Position numbers and translations under genes: made by a program. From Nitrososphaerota archaeon (GTDB lineage: Archaea > Thermoproteota > Nitrososphaeria > Nitrososphaerales > JACQRY01), in assembly GCA_016184315.1 (NCBI GenBank), contig JACPCU010000025.1, positions 1 through 41,251 of the forward strand: 41,251 nt of DNA. Reading direction: 5' to 3'. Positions 33,640 to 40,360 of this stretch are shown here, piece after piece. The notes under the pieces were generated by a model. That model searched no databases. It was not told where the DNA came from and worked only from the letters and a program-made list of their open reading frames with translations. Within the stretch, counting starts at the first letter, position 1; each line of letters begins with the position of its first letter.

Positions 33640-34198
33640 CTTTTTTCTCCTTCTCAAGCCTTACTTCCAAGACACCGTTGGAATACTTCCACCCCGCTAT
33701 CCTTTCGACCGGCGAAGGCAGTTCCATCTCCTGCAGATATCCGCCTTTAACCTGCAAGATCATCTTGTTTTTCCCCTCGATCTTTGCTTCCACGTCTTTC
33801 TCTTCAACTCCATGCAACTCTACTATGGCAACAAGGCAATCATGTTCGTCGATGATGTCCAATATCTCCACGGGTGCCTTCCGCCCAATCCCCCGCGCCG
33901 AGCCTTTCGTCCTCGAGTACCTGTAGATCTCCTTCCCGTCTACCAGCGTTCTGACGGAGACGTGGAAGTCCATGTGGGGCTTGGTCCTGCCTTGAGGCGC
34001 CTTCCCTTGAATCCTCTTCTCTATCTCGTCGTTGACCTCGGCCATCTTCTCCTTGAAGTCTGACGACTTTTTCAGCTCATCGATGACCTTTCCAAGGCCG
34101 GGAAAGATCGCGCCAATTATGTTTTCGGCGAAGTCTTTACCCGTCTTTTCCTCTTTGGGCTTCTTCTGGTCAGAATCTTTGTTGCCATCATCGGACAA
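33629..34198 (-). CDS. gvpH: Gas vesicle protein GvpH, Hsp20-like
   Basis: A small-heat-shock-type chaperone of gas vesicle assembly. The C-terminal ~95 residues form an alpha-crystallin-like fold (VEILDIIDEHDCLVAIVELHGVEEKDVEAKI … GVLEVRLEK). The N-terminal half is charged and contains IIGAIFPGLGKVIDELKKS. TTG 34198 is the start because GGAGGTGG lies about 8 nt upstream; this gives 189 residues. In haloarchaea GvpH binds GvpM, whose gene is immediately upstream here. Confidence 0.88.
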   Translation of the reverse strand: MSDDGNKDSDQKKPKEEKTGKDFAENIIGAIFPGLGKVIDELKKSSDFKEKMAEVNDEIEKRIQGKAPQGRTKPHMDFHVSVRTLVDGKEIYRYSRTKGSARGIGRKAPVEILDIIDEHDCLVAIVELHGVEEKDVEAKIEGKNKMILQVKGGYLQEMELPSPVERIAGWKYSNGVLEVRLEKEKKDGD

Positions 34199-34442
34199 TG
34201 CTTTCCACCTCCAGAGGCTTGCCTCCCGTCTTCTTCGATGCTCCTTGCGCCTCGGGCCAGTCATTCCAGACGCCGTACTCGATCATTGTGTCTATTGCTG
34301 CGAGAGCCAGGCTAAGCTTAAGGCCAATCAGTGGTACGCCGGCGAGCGAGATCATAACGTCCGCGTTGACGATGAGCCCCTTGTCTAGGGCCCTGTCAAG
34401 TACGTCCACTAGCGCTCCACGGCCGCAGCTCTGAGGCTCCAA
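34188..34442 (-). CDS. gvpM: Gas vesicle protein GvpM (GvpA family)
   Basis: A GvpA-fold minor protein. The 84 residues contain GALVDVLDRALDKGLIVNADVMISLAGVPLIGLKL and AAIDTMIEYGVWNDW; VPLIG and the EYG…DW ending distinguish GvpM from GvpA/J. The TTG start has GAGGGGAG 6-8 nt upstream and lies inside the end of gvpJ (34-bp overlap). It is thought to cap or initiate the vesicle tip. Confidence 0.88.
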   Translation of the reverse strand: MEPQSCGRGALVDVLDRALDKGLIVNADVMISLAGVPLIGLKLSLALAAIDTMIEYGVWNDWPEAQGASKKTGGKPLEVESIVR

Positions 34443-34801
34443 TCTTCTCCCCTCGTGACCTTCTTTTTTCTTGCCCTGACGCCTAGCCAGCCGCACCAAG
34501 GACACCCCTGTTCCAGCAGTTCCTGGGTTGCAACCCGCTTCCCACAGTCGGGACATTCCTCCTTATCCGTCCCTGCGCTCTTCCACGCCTTCGCATGAAG
34601 GTTCGTCCCCGCCGGAAATTCCAGACCATACTTCGCCGCCGTCTCGAATGAAGCTAATGCCGCCCTCAGCTTTATGCCGAGGAGCTCTACGCCTGCGACG
34701 CTGACCAAGATGTCCGCATTTATGACAAGCCCCTTGTCGAGTATTCGGTCTACGGCGTCCGCTAGCGTCCCGGCGCCTTCCCTTGTTGGTGCGAGTGTCA
34801 A
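34409..34801 (-). CDS. gvpJ: GvpJ-like protein fused to a zinc ribbon
   Basis: The first ~70 residues are a GvpA/J fold ([48 protein letters not shown]), closest to GvpJ. A C-terminal extension has CPDCG (83, 86) and CPWCG (100, 103), a classical zinc ribbon, then a basic tail. The GvpJ proteins I know do not carry this. The gene has a TTG start with no good SD and a 63-bp gap from gvpO. The extension is real coding sequence: its 3' part overlaps the gvpM start but keeps four Cys in correct spacing. Confidence 0.85.
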   Translation of the reverse strand: MTLAPTREGAGTLADAVDRILDKGLVINADILVSVAGVELLGIKLRAALASFETAAKYGLEFPAGTNLHAKAWKSAGTDKEECPDCGKRVATQELLEQGCPWCGWLGVRARKKKVTRGEDWSLRAAAVER

Positions 34802-34864
34802 CCCGAAATCACACTCGTAGCATTATTCAATAGCTTGACCGCGTTTCTCATTCTCTGCCTACTC

Positions 34865-35140
34865 CTAATGTGTATCCCCACGCTTCCTGTGCCCCTCCCT
34901 CTCGATATCAACGACCTCCCCGCTGTCGGTGAGCTTCACCTCGTATACGCCGAGGAGATCCATCGAGTCAGGAATGGCCTTTCTTTCAAGCAGTTCCATC
35001 GTGATATACCATAACCCGCTCCCCTCATCCCTCCTGGCTCCCACTACTGAACTGACTTTCAGACTTGTCAGCAGGCTGGCTTCCTTCTTCGCGGTCTCGA
35101 CTGCCTGACTTAGGCTCAACAAACTCGCTCTTTTCATCAT
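34865..35140 (-). CDS. gvpO: Gas vesicle protein GvpO
   Basis: A protein of 91 residues, with the GvpO-type core: SSVVGARRDEGSGLWYITMELLERKAIPDSMDLLGVYEVKLTDSGEVVDIER (family pattern W.v.vEv.E..r.Pd..D.L..YEv.ld..Gel). The ATG overlaps the gvpG stop by 4 bp. In haloarchaea GvpO is needed for vesicle formation. Confidence 0.85.
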   Translation of the reverse strand: MMKRASLLSLSQAVETAKKEASLLTSLKVSSVVGARRDEGSGLWYITMELLERKAIPDSMDLLGVYEVKLTDSGEVVDIEREGHRKRGDTH

Positions 35141-35373
35141 GTTCGTTCTTCTCGCGATTTGAGCTCCTCAAGTCTTCTTCTTAGATTACCCATATCTTTT
35201 CGATACTCCTCTTCCTGAATCTCTCCGTTTTCGTACCTGAGCTGCGTCTCCATCATTTTCTTACGCACGGACCCGACGGTAAGCAACATATCCTCCTCAG
35301 CCATCTCCACGATTTTATCCAGCACTTGAATGGCGATGCTAGCCAACGGACTAAAGAGCACCATCTGCATCAA
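35137..35373 (-). CDS. gvpG: Gas vesicle protein GvpG
   Basis: A protein of 78 residues: a short hydrophobic start (MVLFSPLASIAIQVLDKIVEMAEED) and a helical C-terminal half (ETQLRYENGEIQEEEYRKDMGNLRRRLEELK), the usual GvpG layout. The ATG overlaps the gvpF stop by 4 bp, with AGGTGG upstream. It interacts with GvpF/L in other systems. Confidence 0.88.
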   Translation of the reverse strand: MMQMVLFSPLASIAIQVLDKIVEMAEEDMLLTVGSVRKKMMETQLRYENGEIQEEEYRKDMGNLRRRLEELKSREERT

Positions 35374-36164
35374 CCACCTATCTCCAAGTGTACGAAGTCG
35401 TAGGGTGGAGAGACTACGTACCTCAGGCTGACTTCCCCTCCAAACTTCTCTTCGACAGCGTCGACGGCTCTGTCGAACTCGCCTTCTTTGCTGCTATCTA
35501 CGAGAAACGCAGCGTTAAGTATCATCTCGGTCCTGAGCGGTTCGTTTATCTTGCTGTCAACGGCCAACGGTGCAAGCCTCCCGTAGATCTCGGACGACAT
35601 TTTCCTGCCCCGCTCCGCCAGCTCCTCGCTGACAGCCCTGCCAAGCTCCACTCTCTTCCAGTAAGTATCCTTACGGGCTATCTCCTCCTTCAGCGCCTTG
35701 ACTTTCTTGCTCGACGTCGCTACCTCTCGGAGCGCTGTCTCCTGCTTCAAAGTGACTTTGAGACCGAGCTCAACTTTACCTGCGAGGTATTCGAGGGCTT
35801 CTCTCAGCTCGTAGTATTTCTGACTCAGAAACGCCTTCACGTCCTCTTCCGTTGCTACCTGTCCAAAGGCCATCGGAACGACTGCGAAGCTCCTGGTAAC
35901 GGTCTCGGCGACCTTCTGATGAATTACCCCGTACTCCATCACTTCGTACTCCTTTTCTGCCGAGTCAGAGACAACTGCTGCTAGGTCCTTGAAATGTACC
36001 GTGTAGACCGCTCTTCGCTCGATCCCTATAGCTCCGAAGGTGTGGGGCATCTTCGAAAGCATCACACAGTACACGTACTTCCAGCGTGAAGCGCTCTCAG
36101 TACCTAAGGATGATCTCTGCAATGTTCTCTTGTTCACCTCTTTTCTCGACGGGATCGCTTCCAT
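35370..36164 (-). CDS. gvpF: Gas vesicle protein GvpF/L (first copy)
   Basis: 264 residues from ATG 36164. GTG 36137, closer to the family start (WKYVYCVML), is an alternative because the longer version overlaps the upstream gene by 68 bp. Family motifs: KYVYCV, GIERRAVYTVHFKDLAAVVSD, MEYGVIHQKVAETV…FAVVPMAFGQ, and VSPPYDFVHLEI at the end. It is the first of two GvpF/L copies in the operon and is followed by gvpG, as in known gvpFG pairs. Confidence 0.88.
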   Translation of the reverse strand: MEAIPSRKEVNKRTLQRSSLGTESASRWKYVYCVMLSKMPHTFGAIGIERRAVYTVHFKDLAAVVSDSAEKEYEVMEYGVIHQKVAETVTRSFAVVPMAFGQVATEEDVKAFLSQKYYELREALEYLAGKVELGLKVTLKQETALREVATSSKKVKALKEEIARKDTYWKRVELGRAVSEELAERGRKMSSEIYGRLAPLAVDSKINEPLRTEMILNAAFLVDSSKEGEFDRAVDAVEEKFGGEVSLRYVVSPPYDFVHLEIGG

Positions 36165-36426
36165 TCCTCAAACTCCATGCCACTGATGCCCTTTCCTTCT
36201 GCTTAAGCAGGTTCATTCTCGCCTTCTTTACCGCATCGGAGCGGGCCTTGAGGAATCTCTTTTCCATTGCTACGATCCTGTCTTTCTCGTCGTCACTGAG
36301 GATCGCGCCAAACTCGCGCTGCAGTTCATCCCGTATGCTCTGCTCTATGAGGGAGGTCCTGCAGTATGCCCTCCGCTTTCTTGCAATATCCAAGCTCGAC
36401 CTTACATCCCTCGCGGTCCTGATCAT
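36097..36426 (-). CDS. Unknown helical protein of the gas vesicle operon
   Basis: A protein of 109 residues, basic and helical (SLDIARKRRAYCRTSL … EKRFLKARSDAVKKARMNLLKQKERASVAW). The ATG overlaps the gvpN stop by 4 bp, showing coupling. It does not match any standard Gvp by eye; GvpI is a small basic protein in haloarchaea and could be its counterpart, but that is a guess. Confidence 0.65.
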   Translation of the reverse strand: MIRTARDVRSSLDIARKRRAYCRTSLIEQSIRDELQREFGAILSDDEKDRIVAMEKRFLKARSDAVKKARMNLLKQKERASVAWSLRNGSDPVEKRGEQENIAEIILRY

Positions 36427-37331
36427 AGGAGGCCCTCCTCATTGAGTAGCTTCTCTATGACTGCGACTGGGTTCGTATCGCCCTTCTTTCCTTTCCCTAT
36501 CTTTGGGGACAGAATGTCGACGCATACCTGTTTAAACGCATCCCCATTGATGTTGCCGTCTGGATCTCGCGTTGTTTTCGCGATGATTATCGATGACCTG
36601 AGAGTAGGAGCCAGCTCGCAAAAACCCGATTCCCTTAACCTTCTGACCAAACGCACGATCTTTCTGGCCTCCTCGCGCGACGCCCCTGACCTGGCGCAGG
36701 TTATCTGCGTCTCCGTGTCCTCGTCGTAGTAACCGGTCTCTATTGTAATCATTCTGTCGAGGAGCGCATCCTGAGACCTGAATACTCCTGCATATTCCTC
36801 AGGGTTGCTTGTAAGTATGGCCGAGAACTCTGGGTGCGCCTTGATGTAATTGTGGCTGTTTCCGTAAGCACGTGGGAGCTCTAGGATCCCTTCTTCAAAG
36901 ACGGATAGGAGAACGTTGTTCGCCTCAGGCCTAGATCTGGTGAACTCATTATAGATCAGCGTGAATCCGTGCTTTACCGCTGCTGTGAGCCTTTCGTCGG
37001 CCCACACTTTCGACATGGATTCTTCCGACTTGTACACCCGTGAGATGTAGTTGTCCACAACCTTGTGCCATCTGTAGCCGAGCTGTCCGCCCACTAGGGA
37101 AGAAGTGTTGAACTCCTCGTCACCGTTGATCAATACCACTGGTTTTCCGATCCTGCTGGCAACATGCAGGGCCAGCGTGGTCTTACCGCAGCCAGTAGGC
37201 CCAGAGAGGTGGACCGGGTACCCAGCATTCCTGTATCGAATTGCGCGCGCAGTAAGTGCCGAGATGCGAGGTGTTTCAACGAATCCTCCGTCTGGCCTTG
37301 GGTGGATTACCTCAACCTTAGTGACGCTCAA
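36423..37331 (-). CDS. gvpN: Gas vesicle ATPase GvpN
   Basis: AAA+ ATPase that promotes growth of gas vesicles. The 302 residues have Walker A GPTGCGKT at about 44-51, the ALHVA segment, HGFTLIYNEFTRSRPEANNVLLSVFEEGILELP (Walker B region of GvpN/MoxR), and FSAILTSNPEEYAGVFRSQDALLDRM. This is the classical GvpN pattern. It begins 2 bp after the upstream gene and is coupled to the following one. Confidence 0.93.
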   Translation of the reverse strand: MSVTKVEVIHPRPDGGFVETPRISALTARAIRYRNAGYPVHLSGPTGCGKTTLALHVASRIGKPVVLINGDEEFNTSSLVGGQLGYRWHKVVDNYISRVYKSEESMSKVWADERLTAAVKHGFTLIYNEFTRSRPEANNVLLSVFEEGILELPRAYGNSHNYIKAHPEFSAILTSNPEEYAGVFRSQDALLDRMITIETGYYDEDTETQITCARSGASREEARKIVRLVRRLRESGFCELAPTLRSSIIIAKTTRDPDGNINGDAFKQVCVDILSPKIGKGKKGDTNPVAVIEKLLNEEGLL

Positions 37332-37333
37332 GC

Positions 37334-37795
37334 TCAGCCCTCTCGCCTCTGTCGATACCTGGCTCCCATCCTCGTTACCTTCCGTTCCCTAACAAGCTCT
37401 CTGAGGATGTTGCTCAGCGCCTTTTGCGGAGCACCAACCTCTTCTCTTATGCCGATTACAGTCGCGCCTTTTGCGGATGTACTCTCTATGAAATGCAGTA
37501 TGCGACTCTTCAGTTCCGATAAATCTCCCTCTTCTCTGACCCCTAGTTTTCCTCCCTTCTCGTCGCGCACCTTTTCTTCCCTCGGAAGACTCTCTTCAGA
37601 CGACCCTGCAGACACAGCCGCGGTTCCAAAACCGGAGCTCCTGAATCCATTCAGGATCTTCCTGACGCTCACTCTCTTTTCTTCCCCATCTTCAAAAAGC
37701 TGAGATCGCAACGCCCTCGCCATTTGTACGCGCTCCGCTCTCATGGAACAAAGCCTGTCACCGGCGCGCGTCGGTTTTGTCTCAGTTTGGCTCAT
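37334..37795 (-). CDS. Winged-helix protein, first gene of the gas vesicle operon
   Basis: A protein of 153 residues. The N-terminal 90 are charged and probably disordered; residues ~95-148 form a winged-helix-like domain (KSRILHFIESTSAKGATVIGIREEVGAPQKALSNILRELVRERKVTRMGARYRQR). It is first in the operon and 2 bp from gvpN. It may be a regulator of the operon or a structural protein reusing the fold. No homologous Gvp is known to me; GvpD and GvpE, the haloarchaeal regulators, do not look like this. Confidence 0.7.
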   Translation of the reverse strand: MSQTETKPTRAGDRLCSMRAERVQMARALRSQLFEDGEEKRVSVRKILNGFRSSGFGTAAVSAGSSEESLPREEKVRDEKGGKLGVREEGDLSELKSRILHFIESTSAKGATVIGIREEVGAPQKALSNILRELVRERKVTRMGARYRQRREG

Positions 37796-37848
37796 TGCAG
37801 GTAAAACACCCAGAGATCGTACTCCATTTTAACCTCGACAGCGTTGTC

Positions 37849-37880
37849 GATACTTAAGCAATATTCAGAAATTTGAATAT
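37849..37880 (-). promoter_or_regulatory. Inverted-repeat operator plus TATA box of the gas vesicle operon
   Basis: On the minus strand, ATATTC-N7-TGAATAT is followed directly by TGCTTAAGTATC, where TTAAGTAT is the TATA box (transcription start expected near 37828, leader about 33 nt). Extended by one base on each side of the spacer, the arms are perfect 7-bp repeats (ATATTCA/TGAATAT). The whole 32-bp element matches the one at 38146-38177 in 27 positions. Confidence 0.7.
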
Positions 37881-38145
37881 CAGACGTTAAATCCGAATTC
37901 GTCCGCTCCTGAATCCTTCCCCCGTTCGCTCCATGAGAACCAGAAATCCAAGAGCCAATCTAAGACGGTGTCTACTGAATCGGAGTTGCTTTCCTTTTGG
38001 AGTTCTAGTAGCCGTTTATGATTCCTTTCCGATATGTCTATCTGCAACGATGTTAAGACCTGATCCAGCTCCTAGATCTCCCCTTTTTGCCCCTTATTTG
38101 CCTTATTCGTCCTCCTTATCCATTCTACACAGTTCGAAATCGACA

Positions 38146-38177
38146 ATATTCTAAATCCTGAATACTGCTTAAATATC
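38146..38177 (+). promoter_or_regulatory. Same operator-TATA element before the PadR/nuclease-fold gene
   Basis: ATATTC-N7-TGAATAC is followed by TGCTTAAATATC, with TTAAATAT as the TATA box. It is the second copy of the element in the gvp operon promoter, in divergent orientation. The expected transcription start is near 38199. Confidence 0.7.
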
Positions 38178-38185
38178 AGTATCAT

Positions 38186-38201
38186 ACTCAACTCGTTGAG
38201 T
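38186..38201. promoter_or_regulatory. Perfect inverted repeat at the transcription start of the regulator gene
   Basis: ACTCAAC and GTTGAGT are perfect 7-bp arms with a 2-nt centre, overlying the predicted transcription start. It is an obvious place for autorepression by a PadR-type dimer and is absent from the gvp operon promoter. Confidence 0.5.
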
Positions 38202-38208
38202 TCAAAAG

Positions 38209-39156
38209 TTGAAAAGTTGGAATACACAAATGGCTGAGACGGAGTCTGTTGGATTTGCAAAAGCCACCTCTGAACTCGTCCGGAAAGGTGGGTATGATAT
38301 CGAATCTCACGGAGTGGTTGAAGGAGAATCAGGAGCAAGGCATAACGTCGACCTGTTGTGCAATTACGGTGGCAACATATTAGTTGACATAAAAAAAGGA
38401 AACGATTCTGTCATATCAGTGCTCTCCATTTACATGAAGATGCTTGATTCAAAAAGCTCTAGGGGAGTCCTGATTGCCGTGCCAAGAGCCAGTTCTCAAG
38501 CCAGGAGGCTGTCACCAAAATATGGTCTGACCCTTATCGAGGCTGAGAGCCCGGATGAGGCTGCGGTTTCCCTTTGTAGAGTGATATCAGAGGCTCGATC
38601 GTCGCAAGCTCGAAGTTCTCTAGTTGTTCCGTATGAAGAAAGGGTAGATCCTGCAAGATTTGAAGCAGCATATGCCAGGAAGATCAGGACTAGATCGGTA
38701 AAAAACGCATTGGACCTAATCATTCTACTATCTCTGAACCAGACGACGCTCACCGGATATGAAGTAATGAGTCTAGTTCATAGGAATCTTAATACTCTCC
38801 TCAGCCCGGGAACCATCTACCCTGTTCTGAACCATCTTGAGAGGCAAGGCCTGATAATCTCCAGCGAAACGGGGCGGAAGAAGATCTATCTGCAGACACG
38901 GCTTTGTAAGGAGATCTTGGCATCAATAATGCAAGCCTTTGAAGGCGACCAAAGAGTGATTCTCAAATTTCTATTTGATCAATCTCGACGAATGCAATCT
39001 GCAAAGGATACGAAAGAGTCAGATTCGATAAGCATTAACTTCAGCCAGTTGAGTAATGCATGTAGTCATGGAAACGGAAAATTTTGCGAGTTGTGCAGCA
39101 AGGAATGCAAACCAGAAAACTGTCCGTTTCTCGTAAAGAAAGAGGTAGCATTTTGA
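38209..39156 (+). CDS. Nuclease-fold plus PadR regulator with Cys-rich tail
   Basis: A protein of 315 residues. Residues ~10-125 look like a PD-(D/E)XK-type domain: VDLL (D48), then NILVDIKKG (D60, K62), and ARRLSPKYGLTLIEA. Residues ~160-250 are a PadR winged helix (LTGYEVMSLV … LLSPGTIYPVLNHLERQGLI). The tail has five Cys (285, 293, 296, 300, 305; CELCSKEC), probably a zinc or redox site. The start is TTG 38209 or ATG 38230. It sits between gvpA and the gvp operon and shares its promoter element with the latter, so it is the best candidate regulator. Whether the nuclease-like domain is catalytic or only a DNA- or ligand-binding fold is open. Confidence 0.8.
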   Translation: MKSWNTQMAETESVGFAKATSELVRKGGYDIESHGVVEGESGARHNVDLLCNYGGNILVDIKKGNDSVISVLSIYMKMLDSKSSRGVLIAVPRASSQARRLSPKYGLTLIEAESPDEAAVSLCRVISEARSSQARSSLVVPYEERVDPARFEAAYARKIRTRSVKNALDLIILLSLNQTTLTGYEVMSLVHRNLNTLLSPGTIYPVLNHLERQGLIISSETGRKKIYLQTRLCKEILASIMQAFEGDQRVILKFLFDQSRRMQSAKDTKESDSISINFSQLSNACSHGNGKFCELCSKECKPENCPFLVKKEVAF

Positions 39157-39678
39157 GAATGGGTTTAGCTACGAGACTTGGTTAAGCGACCGGACCATGT
39201 GCTCACTAGGTCGACGAAGGCAATCAATATTGACTATCTGGTACGGTGATAGCAAGTGTTTCTTTGGTGTATTCTGGCCAGCCGAAGAACGCAGCTCGCT
39301 ATTCACAATCATGTGGTGCATACACCGCGCGCTGAATGATCTTCCATTATTGTTAGCGCCTCTCTCTACGAATAGCAATCAAAATTACATCACTAGGATT
39401 TGAATAAAGTTACATTCAGACCACAACAAGGTCTATTCTGTGACACCGTTGCCAGATGATTTCTGGCCTGGAATGAGGTCAATACGGAACTTTAACCCTC
39501 GAATCCTTTCAATGTTTTATCACTGAAGCTGGGGTATCGGATATTCTCCTTTTCGTGGCTGAAAGAACCGGTAAATTCACTATCTTCATTCCCTTAGGAA
39601 TGCTCTGGTTCGGAATAATCGAAATCCGATACACTTCGTGAATAAAGGGCTTAAACGGTTCTGAACAATCATGAACTC
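39157..39678. other. Gene-free region holding the gvpA promoter
   Basis: About 520 bp without a convincing gene. Near its right end are TCGGA / TCCGA inverted arms (39610-39629, 10-nt spacer), a TGAATA half-site (39639-39644) like those in the other two promoters, and GCTTAAAC at 39649-39656, a TATA box centred 26 bp before the gvpA ATG. Confidence 0.5.
39649..39656 (+). promoter_or_regulatory. TATA box of gvpA, leaderless
   Basis: GCTTAAAC is centred 26 bp upstream of ATG 39679, so the transcript should begin at the start codon. A TGAATA half-site lies just upstream, spaced 2 nt further than in the gvp operon and regulator promoters. Confidence 0.6.
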
Positions 39679-39933
39679 ATGGTAGAAAAATCAATGTCAT
39701 CTACCGGTCTGGCAGAGGTCGTGGACAGGATCCTCGACAAGGGTATAGTCGTCGACGCGTGGGTACGCGTCTCGCTGGTCGGGATTGAAATCCTTTCAAT
39801 CGAGGCGAGAGTCGTAGTGGCTTCTATCGACACGTTCCTGAAGTACGCAGAGGCGGTCGGACTGACCGCCCCGGCAACAGAGGCCCAAACTACGACAGAG
39901 GGTCCTCTCCAGGTCGCTCCCAAGGCTAGGTAG
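39679..39933 (+). CDS. gvpA: Gas vesicle structural protein GvpA
   Basis: The main wall protein of gas vesicles. Residues 8-60 are nearly canonical: [55 protein letters not shown], including DAW, GIE and RVVVASIDT. The length (84) is normal. It is encoded alone on the plus strand, opposite to the accessory operon, with its own promoter and a hairpin terminator, suited to making far more GvpA than accessory proteins. Confidence 0.96.
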   Translation: MVEKSMSSTGLAEVVDRILDKGIVVDAWVRVSLVGIEILSIEARVVVASIDTFLKYAEAVGLTAPATEAQTTTEGPLQVAPKAR

Positions 39934-39951
39934 TTGAAAAGACGCGAGCAA

Positions 39952-39985
39952 GCCGGTGCTGAAGCACCGGCCTCCCCATTTTTTT
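39952..39985 (+). terminator. Hairpin terminator after gvpA
   Basis: GCCGGTGCT and AGCACCGGC are perfect 9-bp arms with a 2-nt loop, followed by a run of seven Ts at 39979-39985, 18 bp after the gvpA stop. It looks like a bacterial-type intrinsic terminator, or an mRNA-stabilising hairpin, for a very abundant transcript. Confidence 0.8.
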
Positions 39986-40021
39986 CAAGAGGCCGTTTTG
40001 TGGAAAGAGGCAAAATAGTTT

Positions 40022-40360
40022 ATGTCAAGTCAAGAATCTGCTTTCGAGACCCTTCTTCAAGAGAGCATCGTAGAGGGGTTGGATGCCCTCGGCAGAGACA
40101 TGTCCAAGACCGTGCTATACTTTGTTTGTCTCAATAAAGGCATCGAGATCAATGAAGTTTGTAGCCATGTCGAACTCTTTATTAGCGGGCTGAAAGATTT
40201 CTTTGGGGAAGGTTCGGCGGCAATAGAATACCTCATCTTGGAGAGGCTAAACAGCAAGATTCGATTGATACCGTCTTTCAGAGGCGAATTAAGTCTTCTG
40301 GACTATATCAAGCTGTACGAGGAAGTAAATCAAACAGGCAAGAAGGTTTGGGAGATATGA
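40022..40360 (+). CDS. Small helical domain protein downstream of gvpA
   Basis: A protein of 112 residues, paralogous to the gene at 26885: FETLLQESIVEGLDALG … FFGEGSAAIEYLILERLNSK. It resembles the NitrOD5-like output domain of thaumarchaeal signalling proteins. It has an ATG start with AGAGG 12-13 nt upstream, beyond the gvpA terminator. It may be expressed by readthrough. The link to gas vesicles is by position only. Confidence 0.65.
   Translation: MSSQESAFETLLQESIVEGLDALGRDMSKTVLYFVCLNKGIEINEVCSHVELFISGLKDFFGEGSAAIEYLILERLNSKIRLIPSFRGELSLLDYIKLYEEVNQTGKKVWEI

Noticed and set aside
39197-39403. 68-codon plus-strand frame between the PadR fusion gene and gvpA
   Set aside because: No start signals, and another frame of similar length overlaps it on the other strand; treated as intergenic.
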